Part shown: piece by piece, positions 27,540 to 36,846 of the stretch
How positions within the stretch are numbered: position 1 is the first letter of the stretch
How the letters are laid out: the number at the start of each line of letters is the position of its first letter
NCBI GenBank assembly: GCA_016700155.1
Contig: CP065001.1
Coordinates: 3,968,001-4,032,000, forward strand
Direction of reading: 5' to 3'
Source of the DNA: Ignavibacteriales bacterium
GTDB lineage: Bacteria > Bacteroidota > Ignavibacteria > Ignavibacteriales > Ignavibacteriaceae
Length of the DNA stretch: 64,000 nucleotides
The notes under the pieces: generated by a model
What the model saw: only the letters and a program-made list of their open reading frames with translations
Told to the model about the DNA's origin: nothing
Database searches by the model: none
Translations under genes and position numbers: made by a program

Positions 27540-28964
27540 TCATCTTAACAGAATCATCTTTTTTGTTTCTATAATGTTGCCAGCTTGTAATTTGTAGAAA
27601 TAAACTCCGCTTGATAATTGAGAGGCATTAAACTCAACTTCATAAGTGCTGGCGGGTTTTTGTTCGTTGACCAGAGTTACAACTTCATTTCCAAGCACAT
27701 CATAAACGCGCAGCAGCACGTGCGCCTGGGACGCATAATATGCGTCTCCCACAACGTATTTTATTTTTGTTGTGGGGTTGAATGGATTGGGATAGTTCTG
27801 AAGTAATTCAAATCCACTCACTATTTCGTTTTGAGCTTCGTGAATAGAAGTTGGTGCATCATATTTTAGTTTGAGGGAAGGATCACCAAGTATGTTAAGT
27901 GATTTTTTCATTTCATAAAAAAACCCTCCCGAACCATCAAAGAAATTCAAAAGTTGTCCAATGGATTCATCTGGAAGCGAAAATAGATTCTGGGCTATTA
28001 TCCGTTGCATGTTTTGATATGTTGACCACCATGTTAAACCGCTTATTACCAGACTACCTATTGATCCTGCATTTTCAAGGTACAACATTTCATTACTTAT
28101 TGTTGTGTTTGTATCGACTATAGCAGATTGAGTCATCAAAATTGAAAAGAAATATTTCCCATCATTCAGTAGTAATGATAGATCATTTAAACCAAAATAA
28201 TCTTCTCGATTAAGAGATGAATCTTTATTCCGACCCTCAAACCACAAAACGGCACAGCCTGCGTTATTTACATAATTGGCGATCGAATCTTTATTTCCAT
28301 AGAAAATTGAAGTGTCTACATCAGCAATAATTTTTTTATCAATATAAGTTGGTAAGTAAGCCGATAGTGATTGAGCTGTCCCTACAAAATTAAATACAGT
28401 ATCATCTCCACAAACAAAAAGTACATTGTTATTCCACTCCTGCAAAGTTGAATTACTTTCATACTGTATAACTTTATTCAGATACTTTGTTAATTCGTTC
28501 TCACTCTTACAGGGGATTCTTCCAACATAAAAATCCGTTGCTACCGTATCTGGTTCGTAAATACTTTGTGTGTAGTAATAGTCTGTAAAAAATCTCCACT
28601 CCCCGGAACTTCCTAGTTGAGGGTTATCAAAATTCGGAACCATTGTAGTTGTACCCGCAATTAAGAAATAAACAGGTCTGGGCTGCTGCCAGTAAGTTCC
28701 CGCATAACTTATAAATGAACGGATGTTATCCTGTTTTGTTGAGTCTTCAAAAAACTCGGCGTAAATAGATGTTGTATCCGTTACGAGTACACTAAAATCA
28801 AAAAGTGTTTCTTTGTGATTTTTGAATTGCTGAAATGACTGAACCAGTTCCGGCGTTGTGATTACTATATAATCATACTGGTTCATTGTGTCGCGTAGTG
28901 TAACTGTTTGTGAATAGATCGTGCCCAGAAAAAGAAAAACAAGAAGCCCGGTTATTTTCCTCAT
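27540..28964 (-). CDS. C25 (gingipain)-like T9SS protein lacking the catalytic pair
   Basis: 474 residues. Signal peptide 1-19 (LGTIYSQ). Residues about 28-370 follow the C25 fold: YDYIVITTPELVQSFQQFKNHK, PVYFLIAGTTTMVPN, VATDFYVGRIPCKSENE and LNILGDPSLKLKYD are all family landmarks. In active C25 proteins His sits in a GHG motif and Cys about 33 residues later. Here the equivalent sites are EGR (243-245) and TQS (Gln279), so both catalytic residues are missing. It is probably a binding or structural homologue. The sorting domain has a GGACGCA-family palindrome (residues 407-412) and ends KKMILLR. The full-length C25 at 33091-36813 keeps both residues. Confidence 0.82.
   Translation of the reverse strand: MRKITGLLVFLFLGTIYSQTVTLRDTMNQYDYIVITTPELVQSFQQFKNHKETLFDFSVLVTDTTSIYAEFFEDSTKQDNIRSFISYAGTYWQQPRPVYFLIAGTTTMVPNFDNPQLGSSGEWRFFTDYYYTQSIYEPDTVATDFYVGRIPCKSENELTKYLNKVIQYESNSTLQEWNNNVLFVCGDDTVFNFVGTAQSLSAYLPTYIDKKIIADVDTSIFYGNKDSIANYVNNAGCAVLWFEGRNKDSSLNREDYFGLNDLSLLLNDGKYFFSILMTQSAIVDTNTTISNEMLYLENAGSIGSLVISGLTWWSTYQNMQRIIAQNLFSLPDESIGQLLNFFDGSGGFFYEMKKSLNILGDPSLKLKYDAPTSIHEAQNEIVSGFELLQNYPNPFNPTTKIKYVVGDAYYASQAHVLLRVYDVLGNEVVTLVNEQKPASTYEVEFNASQLSSGVYFYKLQAGNIIETKKMILLR
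27730..27746. repeat. In-frame palindrome, GGACGCA family
   Basis: gacgcata/tatgcgtc with a 1-nt centre. It encodes GDAYYAS in the first T9SS turn of the C25-like protein. Confidence 0.85.
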
Positions 28965-29281
28965 ATCTCCATCCTTATGTTTTGTTTCCGGTTACCCTCA
29001 TCGCCGGTGGACGCAAAGCATGCGTCCCCAACTTTATTTTCTTAATTGTAAAACTATGCAGGTTCATAAATCAAAAAAAGAGGAAATAATTTTGCGTTCA
29101 TTTAACAGTGACTGCATTTTTTTGTTTGGTCAGTTTTTAAGGGAAAAATCCGTGTATTACTTTAACTCGCTTTTCTCTTCAAACATCAGGCAATTGAACC
29201 ACTCATAAAAATTGTTGCCTGTCGACAAATATTTAATCCTACTTTATTTCACACACCAATAAAAAATTTTAGGAGGGATGT
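28965..29281. other. 317-bp divergent intergenic region
   Basis: It separates the C25-like gene (minus) from DUF2911 (plus) and should hold two promoters. A GGACGCA-family palindrome is at 29009-29027. AGGAGGG at about 29272 is the ribosome site for the DUF2911 gene. I saw no firm -7 box. Confidence 0.5.
29009..29027. repeat. Intergenic palindrome, GGACGCA family
   Basis: ggacgca (29009-29015) pairs with tgcgtcc (29021-29027). This is the non-coding copy of the family found inside three T9SS genes. Confidence 0.75.
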
Positions 29282-30331
29282 ATGAGGTATTTTTTTAAGT
29301 CCGTTTTTTATGTGTTCTTGTTAATGTTCCTGGTAACATCTATTGAAACATTCTCTCAGCCGCAACTTACCTTGCCGGATGCCAGTCAATCCGCAACTGT
29401 GTCACAGCGTATCGGGTTGACAGATATATCAATCACCTATAACCGTCCGGGAGTAAAAGGAAGAAATGTGTTTGGAGAGCTTGTTCCGTATGACCAGGTA
29501 TGGCGAGCCGGCGCAAATAAAAACACAACAGTTTCTTTCAGCACTGATATAATGGTTGAAGGGAAAAAACTTTCTGCCGGTACTTATGGTCTGCATATGA
29601 TTCCGTCAAAAAATGAATGGACAATTATATTCAGTAAAAATAATTGGTCGTGGGGCAGTTTTAATTATGATGAAGGTGAAGACGCACTGCGCGTTAAAAT
29701 AAAACCACAAAGCGGTGAGTTCACTGAATGGCTTCAATATACTTTTGAATCTGCTGATCCTAACTCAACAATCATTGCATTGAACTGGGATAAAACAAAA
29801 GCCGGGTTTAAAGTTGAAGTTGATGTAAAGACACAGGTTCTTGCAAGTTTCAGAAAACAGTTTGATGACTTGCCGGGATTTTTCTGGCAGCCATGGAACC
29901 AGGCAGCAAATTATTGTCTTCAAAATAAATTTAACCTTGATGAAGCACTGACCTGGGCTGACAGATCAATAGGTATAAACCGAACTACTCAAAACCAGGT
30001 TACAAAAATTATGCTGCTGGAAGAACTCGGGAGAAAGAGCGAAGCGGATCAACTTAAAGGAACAGCATTTGAAAACGCAACAGAAGCTGATGTAAATGCG
30101 GCGGGCTACCAGTTTTTATTCGCAGGAAAAATTGATGATGCGATTAACGTATTTAAAATGAATACGGAGAATCATCCCGATTCGTGGAATGTGTGGGATA
30201 GTCTTGCAGAAGGATATATGAACAAAGGCGACAAAGATCTTGCGACAAAATTTTATAACAAAGCGCTTGGTATGGCTCCCGAAAATCAAAAGGCGAGAAT
30301 TAATCAATTACTTGGGCAGTTGAAGATGTGA
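29282..30331 (+). CDS. DUF2911 protein with C-terminal TPR-like repeats
   Basis: 349 residues. Signal peptide about 1-26 (ETFSQ). The DUF2911 domain (about 28-190) shows the family pattern DISITYNRPGVKGRNVFG, VPYDQVWRAGANKNTTVSFS, LSAGTYGLHMIPSKNEWTII and NWSWGSFNYDEGEDALRV. Residues about 225-345 are helical repeats of the TPR type (GYQFLFAGKIDDAINVFKMN, then VWDSLAEGYMNKGDKDLATK). It is predicted to be periplasmic. The biochemical function of DUF2911 is not known. A strong AGGAGGG ribosome site precedes the ATG. Confidence 0.88.
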   Translation: MRYFFKSVFYVFLLMFLVTSIETFSQPQLTLPDASQSATVSQRIGLTDISITYNRPGVKGRNVFGELVPYDQVWRAGANKNTTVSFSTDIMVEGKKLSAGTYGLHMIPSKNEWTIIFSKNNWSWGSFNYDEGEDALRVKIKPQSGEFTEWLQYTFESADPNSTIIALNWDKTKAGFKVEVDVKTQVLASFRKQFDDLPGFFWQPWNQAANYCLQNKFNLDEALTWADRSIGINRTTQNQVTKIMLLEELGRKSEADQLKGTAFENATEADVNAAGYQFLFAGKIDDAINVFKMNTENHPDSWNVWDSLAEGYMNKGDKDLATKFYNKALGMAPENQKARINQLLGQLKM

Positions 30332-30356
30332 GTTCACTTAATATTTCATAAATATA

Positions 30357-30388
30357 AAACCCGCCCACAAGAGCGGGTTTATTTTTTT
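30357..30388 (+). terminator. Intrinsic terminator
   Basis: aaacccgc (30357-30364) pairs with gcgggttt (30373-30380) around an 8-nt loop, followed by attttttt. It lies between convergent genes and can also serve the minus-strand gene ending at 30407. Confidence 0.85.
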
Positions 30389-30406
30389 ACATCGCATAAA
30401 CTGAAA

Positions 30407-31600
30407 TCACTTCATCAAAACCATTTGCTTTGATTCACGGAATAAAATACTATTACCATTGCTTACTGTTATGGTATATATGTAAACCCCGCTGCTAAGT
30501 GATTCTGCATTGAACTTAACCTGGTATGTTCCTTCGTCTTTTATTTCATTTACAAGTTCTTTTACTTCCCGTCCTAACATATCATAAACTTTGATTACCA
30601 CATTTGATCTCTCTGGTGTTGAATATTCAATTGTTGTAGAAGGGTTGAACGGATTGGGATAGTTATTTATTTGAAAATCATAAATTATATTTTTTGAACT
30701 AATTAGTTTTTCAGGACTTTGCCCGTCGATGTTAGCAACAACAGTATTTGTTGCCTCACTTTCACTTTCGTGGATTACAATTGCCTTAACATAATAATAC
30801 GCATTTGTACCGCCTTGTATAAAATCTAAAGTAAGTTCTGTGTCATTATAATAATATTCATCAAAGTCTGTAGTTGCAATAGGATCAAAAGTTGCTGTAC
30901 CGTATTTCCGATAAACACGGTAGCCAACAACATCGGTTAGAGTTGGATGTGGACCCCAAACAAGTTTTGGATGATTACCGATTTGGGAGGGGATTAGAAC
31001 TAAACAGTTTTGCCAAAAATTTTCTAATAAATTGTTGATAGGATAGGATTCATTAAATATTTCCCAAATAGATATTAATTCACCATTAACTAATTCAGTA
31101 AATTGTGTAATATCTGAGGCAATACCAGCAAACCAATAATATTTATTTATATCTGACCTATATTTAAGGGAAATATCATAGTTATAGTTTCCTAAAATGG
31201 ACAATCTATCATCTCTATAATCAATGTAGAAACAGGTATTACTATCATCACAATGCACTTTATAAAGTCCGAATCCAATAACGGGATATTCATAACCTTG
31301 TGGACTTGAACCTCCTTCATTAGATTTAATAAAATGCCAGCCCCCACCTCCGCTATTTGTTCGATTACCCCTAATCGGAAAAAATGTATTGATGATGTTA
31401 TCTCCATTATTGGGATCAACTGTATTAATATTATAATATTGATCCCAAACGACACTTACAGCATCAAAATGGTGAATTATTAAATGATTAGAATTATCTG
31501 CCAATTGATGAACATAAATCTCAACTGCGGGTGGTAATTCTTGTGGAAAGAATGGAATGGAATACATTATTATAAGAGTGCAGCAGAATAAGATTTTCAT
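30407..31600 (-). CDS. T9SS-secreted protein of unknown function
   Basis: 397 residues. Signal peptide about 1-20 (IPFFPQ). Residues about 20-190 have no recognised family and are rich in aromatic residues (GGGWHFIKSNEGGSS, YRDDRLSILGNYNYD). A fibronectin type III-like module (about 205-300) follows, with LVWGPHPTLTDVVGYRVYRK. The sorting domain (YPNPFNP, short turn PERSN, end SKQMVLMK) has no insert. Its ATG is 4 bp after the stop of the PQQ-like lipoprotein on the same strand, so the two form a transcription unit. They may act as a pair on the surface. Base composition is lower in GC than in neighbouring genes, judged by eye. Confidence 0.8.
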   Translation of the reverse strand: MKILFCCTLIIMYSIPFFPQELPPAVEIYVHQLADNSNHLIIHHFDAVSVVWDQYYNINTVDPNNGDNIINTFFPIRGNRTNSGGGGWHFIKSNEGGSSPQGYEYPVIGFGLYKVHCDDSNTCFYIDYRDDRLSILGNYNYDISLKYRSDINKYYWFAGIASDITQFTELVNGELISIWEIFNESYPINNLLENFWQNCLVLIPSQIGNHPKLVWGPHPTLTDVVGYRVYRKYGTATFDPIATTDFDEYYYNDTELTLDFIQGGTNAYYYVKAIVIHESESEATNTVVANIDGQSPEKLISSKNIIYDFQINNYPNPFNPSTTIEYSTPERSNVVIKVYDMLGREVKELVNEIKDEGTYQVKFNAESLSSGVYIYTITVSNGNSILFRESKQMVLMK

Positions 31601-31604
31601 TTTA

Positions 31605-32837
31605 TCACCTTATTGTAATTATATGTGATGATTTCCATGTTGGGACAAAAAGTTTTGAAAAACCAAGGGCAGGCGAGGAACCACTTCCATTATTTGTAAA
31701 ATTTATTTCTGTTTGCCATGCGATGTTCCCGTTTTTAATCGCCAAAATTCTACTCAAACCATTTTGATTTTCACAGACTATCACAGTACCTGATTCATCA
31801 CATATAATCGGTGACCAATTAAACTCATCTAAGTCTAATTTCCATTTCAGATTTCCTGAATAATCAAGTGAGTACAAGGAATCCAGCGCAAAATAAATAT
31901 TGCCCTCGACATCAATCGTTGGATCAGCATTACCGAAAATATAATTGTTCACACCAACCTGATAATCAAAATACCATCTAATTTTACCATCGTTGGTTAT
32001 TGAGAAGAAGAATGGTTTTAAAGAATCTACCAATGATGACTTACAAAAGAGATAAATATTTCCTTGTGAATCAATTACTGGAGTATGCAATACTTCGGAG
32101 TTACCAAATATCCATTTGATACTCTGAGAAATCAAATCGAGCGCTAATAACGATGTACTGCTTTGCCCGGGAAGATACATCGTTCTGCCATCCGGAGATA
32201 TCGAAATAGCAACACCGGAACTTGGATTAAATCTGGCATCATGAATTTTCCATAAAAGAGTTCCGGTAGAACTAACTGCATTTAAATTACCTCCACCATC
32301 AATCACATAAAGATTTCCTTCCTTATCAATATTTAAGGTTGTTTGCCATACTGGAAAGCCCAAATTATAAGTCCATTGAATATTCCCTTCACTACTAAGG
32401 CTATATAAAATACCTTCCTGACCAGAAATACAATATATGTTACCGTTATTATCTATAAGTGGAGTTGTATAAATATTCTCATTCCCTAGTTTTACCTTCC
32501 AATTAAAAATTCCATTGATGTTATAAGAGTGAATATAACCTGGCATCGAAGAACAAAAATAAATATTTGAATCAGGTGAAATCGAAATTCCGGTAAAGAG
32601 GTAGAGGCTATCAATATAAAAATCAATTGAGCCATTAATTAAAATACGACCTTTGTATCTGCCTGTGTTTTGTGGATCGTTATGATTCATCGGCCAGGGA
32701 CTATCAGCAAGGCTTGGCCAGGGTATATCTTCCTGCCAGCCGGGTGGATTATTTTTTGGCGGTGGAGTTACTCCGTTGTCTTTACAACTTAATTGTAAGA
32801 TTAGTAAAAGAAGGATTGGTAAAATTATTTTTTTCAT
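31605..32837 (-). CDS. PQQ-like beta-propeller lipoprotein
   Basis: The start at 32837 is preferred. GAGGGG precedes it closely, while the ATG at 32858 has no ribosome site and would spoil the lipoprotein signal. 410 residues, with lipobox LQLSC near residue 20 followed by a Pro-rich linker (PPPKNNPPG). From about residue 45 onward, PQQ/BamB-like blades recur: PLIDNNGNIYCISGQEG, TLNIDKEGNLYVIDGGG, PVIDSQGNIYLFCKSS and PTIDVEGNIYFALDS. It should sit on a membrane as a binding or scaffold propeller. The next gene starts 4 bp after it ends and is co-transcribed. Confidence 0.85.
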   Translation of the reverse strand: MKKIILPILLLLILQLSCKDNGVTPPPKNNPPGWQEDIPWPSLADSPWPMNHNDPQNTGRYKGRILINGSIDFYIDSLYLFTGISISPDSNIYFCSSMPGYIHSYNINGIFNWKVKLGNENIYTTPLIDNNGNIYCISGQEGILYSLSSEGNIQWTYNLGFPVWQTTLNIDKEGNLYVIDGGGNLNAVSSTGTLLWKIHDARFNPSSGVAISISPDGRTMYLPGQSSTSLLALDLISQSIKWIFGNSEVLHTPVIDSQGNIYLFCKSSLVDSLKPFFFSITNDGKIRWYFDYQVGVNNYIFGNADPTIDVEGNIYFALDSLYSLDYSGNLKWKLDLDEFNWSPIICDESGTVIVCENQNGLSRILAIKNGNIAWQTEINFTNNGSGSSPALGFSKLFVPTWKSSHIITIR

Positions 32838-33035
32838 TTTCCCCTCTGCTCCTTTCATAATATGATGTGTGATTTAGTGAGGTGTTGAAGGCAAAGCAAA
32901 GATTTTATGACACTGTAAATACCCGTATATGTTTTGCAAAGCCAATCACCCCCATTTTATTATTGGAACCTGTACAAACGTACTTCAGACTTGTTTTATT
33001 GTCAACATAAAAAACATATTTATTTTTTAGCAATA

Positions 33036-33063
33036 AAAAACCCGCTAAGTAAAGCGGGTTTTT
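33036..33063 (-). terminator. Intrinsic terminator of the C25 peptidase gene
   Basis: An 11-bp stem (33036-33046 with 33053-33063) around aagtaa. Reading the minus strand, the stem ends in a T-run. Confidence 0.75.
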
Positions 33064-33090
33064 ATTACTTCTCTTTTTTCGACTATAGTT

Positions 33091-36000
33091 TTACTTCATA
33101 AGTAGCATCTTATGCGTTTGGCTGAAGCTGCCGGCTTTCATCGTATAAATATATACACCTGAACTTAAGCCATAAGCATCAGTATTGAAATCAATTGTAT
33201 AACGTCCCGGTTCTTTGTTTTCATTTACAAGTGTTGCTACTTCGTTGCCGAGTATGTCATATACTTTTATTGTTACCGGCACTCCGGACGCATAATATGC
33301 GTCCGCTACTGTGTAGTGAATTTTAGTAGTTGGATTAAATGGATTAGGATAATTCTGCGACAGTGAAAATTCTTTAGGACCTGTTACATCAACTTCTACT
33401 GCGTTGCTGTAATTTACTGTGCCGTCAAAGTCGATTTGTTTCAGTCTGTAAGAATATTTCCCTGTAACTACTGACTTATCAACAAATGAATATGAATTCA
33501 CTTCTGTTGTAGTTCCTTTACCTTCAACACTACCAACCATTTTCCATTCCTGGTTGCCTACTGCCGATTGCCTACTGCCTACTTCCCTTCTCTCCACTTC
33601 AAATCCCCTATTATTCGTTTCACTCGCCGTACTCCAGTTAAGTACCACATTATCATCTTTCTGCTCTGCACTGAATGTTGCAAACTCAACGGGAGTTTCA
33701 TTTGTTATTGTCATATGAACAGGCACAACAATGTTTGTGTGAAGCGGATCGTTGGTTGTTATTTCCATATCCATTGAGTAATCACCAAGTGCAAGATCAT
33801 CAGTAGTAAATGTTAATTGTATATCAACTGAATTTCCGTTGTATATCCTTCCTTCATAGTTGTTTGATGCAAGCCAGTCCGGTTCCGCAGAAAATTGAAG
33901 AGCGAGATTGTTCTGAAGGTAAGCTGCGTTCCTGACAACCTGCAATCCATCATTACCTTGGAGATTTTCAATACCGACTGTGCAGGACGTAACAGTTCCA
34001 AGTATTGAATTGTAGTACAACATTATTTTCCCGCTCTTGTAAAGAACTACCTGGAAAGTAAAAGGTCCCGTACCGCTGAAGTAACCGGGCCAGTCTTTAT
34101 ACTGAACAATGAACTTATCTGATTCAGCTTTGTAATAAACTTTACCCGTGGTTTTACCGTCAAGATCATCCCACAAAGGAGCTATTAAATTATTTGGAAT
34201 CGCCGTACCAGGAATGGCTGCGTTTGTCATTCCCGCATCAGTAATATCTGTAAATGATATGAAGCCATTGGTGCAGAAATAAACCTGCGTATACTGAACA
34301 CCATAATACTTAAAGCTGAACCCGAGATTAAATGGTCCTGCTTTGCCTTCATCAGTCGCAGTGTAAGTACTTGTTGCAATCCAGTTATTTACGAGCGTAC
34401 CGGTCGCTGAAATATCATTCCAGATATAATCCGGTCCTTCGGGGTCGTTGCTGTCAATCCATTCATACCCGAACGTATCAGGTCCGCCGCTTCCCCTTTG
34501 CGATGTTCCGTAGAACTGCTGTTTAAAATTCTTATCCGAACTTTCTTCAGCGTTTTTATTTTTTTCAACAACTTTTGCAAGTACGTTTCCGGGAAAAGTA
34601 TTATTAGTAAAAGTGATGCTGTAATCAAGTGTTGAACTGGTTGACGAAATATTTGAAAGTGATATTATCTCTGTGTGAATGGTATCAGGTAATATCAAGC
34701 AATTCAGCGAGTCAGGATTAACGGACATTAACGGCGCATCCCAGGTTATGATTGATGGCACATTAGACATTGTGGATTTATTGCCCCAGATATCAGTTGC
34801 TTTAATTGCAACGTAATATGTTGTGTTGAAACTTAGATTTTTCAATTCATAACTTTTTGCAATCCCGGCTGAATCAGGACCGCCCGGAACAATTATCGAG
34901 GTTGCATTTTGAAAATCAACCTCAGTAATGATAGGACTGTTAGAATATCTTAAATCATAACTGACAACACCGCCAAGTGATGAATCAAAAGGTGATGTCC
35001 AGTTGATCATAACTGAGTTTGATGTCGGGTTTGCAGCAGCAAGATCAGTTATCTGTTCAGGTGCTGTTGAATCAGGAAGAAGACCAAATGTAAGCAGCAT
35101 GGTACAGTCGCCAAAAATATTATACTGTTCCATCAGCTTTAATCCTTCTCCGGAACTTCCGCCCCATAAATCCATTGCGTGCATCAGCCCGTTAAAGCAA
35201 ACACCGCCGACTGATTTCATCTCCCTGGTTGTTAACAATGATACACCATGATTCTGCATATCACATGGAGGAACCCAGCTTGCATTTGTCGATGAACCAT
35301 ACACACCTATAGCGCCTTTCGGGTTTGCCATATCGCCTGCTCTTATCCAAGCTTCTTCCATACATTCGGTCATTGTAAAATCACCGTTCATACAAGCTAC
35401 ATCAATTATGAAAGGATTCTTATAGCCATTAGCAAGCTGATGAATTGTGCTTACACCAAATCCGGTTGTACTCCAGCTTGTGCCGGAACCGTGACCGATG
35501 TAATTAATAATGCTTCTTCCATTATTAACCGATGTTGTAACCATGCTTGATGTTGCACCCGGATCATAAATTTCATCAACTTGTGTGAAGTACATGTCTT
35601 CGATCAACATTTCTTTTAACCAGCCTGCACGCGTATAGTCCGGTGGCGATCCTTCATTACTTGCAACACCGACTCCCTTTAAATACCATGTTGCTGCCGG
35701 ACCGGTATCTGGAAATTTTTCATAACGGATAAGTTTGTTAAGTACATAGTCCAGATTCGTCGCTGATGAAGGTGATATTCTTGATATGAACGCATCAGGA
35801 TATGCATCTGTTCCTGCAAGTTTAACATAACAAGGATCAGACGGCGCGCCTTCATATTGCCCGCTGATTGTAGGTATCTGGTTAGATTCACCGACAAAAA
35901 TTATAAAGGTTAAACCTTCAGCAGAGTTATATAAATTCTGTATATAACTTTTTAAAGCCGCGGTTCCTGTTCCGGTTGTTGTCGGATATTCTGCTGTAAG

Positions 36001-36813
36001 GGTCTGTAATCCTCTCTCCTGTTTCCACTGAACAAACGGAGTTATGTTAGAAGCAAATGCAGTCGGATAAACTATAAGCAGTCTTCCGTTTTCCTGCAGC
36101 GGAACATAATCATAATATGAAAAACCAAAGTTGATAAAGAGTGAACTGTATATGCTTGAAAATTCTTTACTTATTCCTGTTAGCTGTCTGGTTCTTTGTA
36201 ATATATTGTGAGCCGCAACATTTGCATCAGAATAAACTTCGACAACCATACGCGTACATATTTTCAGTTTACCCTCCGCAGGATTATACTGCATCGGGTT
36301 GAACTGAACTGTCTGTCCTCTCAGATCACGAATGATGTATGGTTCATCAAGCAAAATATTATTTTGCGGATACCAGCTATTTGACTGATAAAACTCACTG
36401 AATGTATAAGCCACAGTGGAGGGGTCGATATCCCTGGTTATATGTCCCTTTGATGGCGCTACTTCTCTTGTAACAATTGTGTTGATGTCCTGATCAATTA
36501 CCCTGAAGTTCATTCCGGCAAGATCGGGAATAACAATACTGACTCTGTGAGTTGGTAATTGGGGCAAGCCTTTTTCCATAAGGAATATGCTGCCCGGGAT
36601 GTAGTAATCAACAAATTCTTTTCCATTAATTGTCGATGAGTACGTTTCATAATTGTTTACAACAAACTCAAGAGTTGTCGATGTTGGTGTAGTGCCAATA
36701 ACATTCACTGAAATACCCTGCGGGTTATTTCTTTGTGCAAATGAATTATTGAAAAGAAAAGTCAGCATCAACACTACTAAAAATTTTGCAGCTTTGTTTA
36801 GAATATTTTTCAT
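33091..36813 (-). CDS. C25-family (gingipain-like) cysteine peptidase with T9SS domain
   Basis: 1240 residues. Signal peptide 1-26 (NNSFAQ), then a propeptide-like region (about 30-230). The C25 catalytic domain (about 245-600) has SIINYIGHGSGTSW with His441 and FIIDVACMNGDF with Cys474, the expected dyad. Fibronectin-like modules follow (about 605-700). About 780-1000 is a region with GPFNLGFSFKYYG, and after it comes a sandwich that carries a heptamer array (1077-1088). The sorting domain has a palindromic insert (1170-1177) and ends HKMLLMK. It is probably an extracellular endopeptidase. Specificity cannot be read from sequence. It lies 33 bp downstream of the M28 gene, a plausible protein-degrading operon. 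Confidence 0.92.
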   Translation of the reverse strand: MKNILNKAAKFLVVLMLTFLFNNSFAQRNNPQGISVNVIGTTPTSTTLEFVVNNYETYSSTINGKEFVDYYIPGSIFLMEKGLPQLPTHRVSIVIPDLAGMNFRVIDQDINTIVTREVAPSKGHITRDIDPSTVAYTFSEFYQSNSWYPQNNILLDEPYIIRDLRGQTVQFNPMQYNPAEGKLKICTRMVVEVYSDANVAAHNILQRTRQLTGISKEFSSIYSSLFINFGFSYYDYVPLQENGRLLIVYPTAFASNITPFVQWKQERGLQTLTAEYPTTTGTGTAALKSYIQNLYNSAEGLTFIIFVGESNQIPTISGQYEGAPSDPCYVKLAGTDAYPDAFISRISPSSATNLDYVLNKLIRYEKFPDTGPAATWYLKGVGVASNEGSPPDYTRAGWLKEMLIEDMYFTQVDEIYDPGATSSMVTTSVNNGRSIINYIGHGSGTSWSTTGFGVSTIHQLANGYKNPFIIDVACMNGDFTMTECMEEAWIRAGDMANPKGAIGVYGSSTNASWVPPCDMQNHGVSLLTTREMKSVGGVCFNGLMHAMDLWGGSSGEGLKLMEQYNIFGDCTMLLTFGLLPDSTAPEQITDLAAANPTSNSVMINWTSPFDSSLGGVVSYDLRYSNSPIITEVDFQNATSIIVPGGPDSAGIAKSYELKNLSFNTTYYVAIKATDIWGNKSTMSNVPSIITWDAPLMSVNPDSLNCLILPDTIHTEIISLSNISSTSSTLDYSITFTNNTFPGNVLAKVVEKNKNAEESSDKNFKQQFYGTSQRGSGGPDTFGYEWIDSNDPEGPDYIWNDISATGTLVNNWIATSTYTATDEGKAGPFNLGFSFKYYGVQYTQVYFCTNGFISFTDITDAGMTNAAIPGTAIPNNLIAPLWDDLDGKTTGKVYYKAESDKFIVQYKDWPGYFSGTGPFTFQVVLYKSGKIMLYYNSILGTVTSCTVGIENLQGNDGLQVVRNAAYLQNNLALQFSAEPDWLASNNYEGRIYNGNSVDIQLTFTTDDLALGDYSMDMEITTNDPLHTNIVVPVHMTITNETPVEFATFSAEQKDDNVVLNWSTASETNNRGFEVERREVGSRQSAVGNQEWKMVGSVEGKGTTTEVNSYSFVDKSVVTGKYSYRLKQIDFDGTVNYSNAVEVDVTGPKEFSLSQNYPNPFNPTTKIHYTVADAYYASGVPVTIKVYDILGNEVATLVNENKEPGRYTIDFNTDAYGLSSGVYIYTMKAGSFSQTHKMLLMK
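33285..33305. repeat. In-frame palindrome, GGACGCA family
   Basis: cggacgcata/tatgcgtccg with a single central base, perfect 10-bp arms. It encodes VADAYYAS in the T9SS domain. Confidence 0.92.
33550..33584. repeat. Heptanucleotide tandem array in a coding region
   Basis: Five 7-mers in a row on the plus strand: ctggttg, cctactg, ccgattg, cctactg, cctactt. On the coding strand the unit is cagtagg. It encodes VGSRQSAVGNQ in a loop of the sandwich domain before the sorting domain. Confidence 0.8.
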
Positions 36814-36846
36814 AAAATTTTTCTCTGTAGTTTCTGATTAAGAATT

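Noticed and set aside
28921..29208. 95-codon plus-strand frame between the C25-like gene and DUF2911
   Set aside because: It starts inside the C25-like gene on the other strand, includes a palindrome and looks like no protein family.
33550..33584. CRISPR-like array
   Set aside because: The units are 7 nt with no spacers, and no cas gene is in the window.
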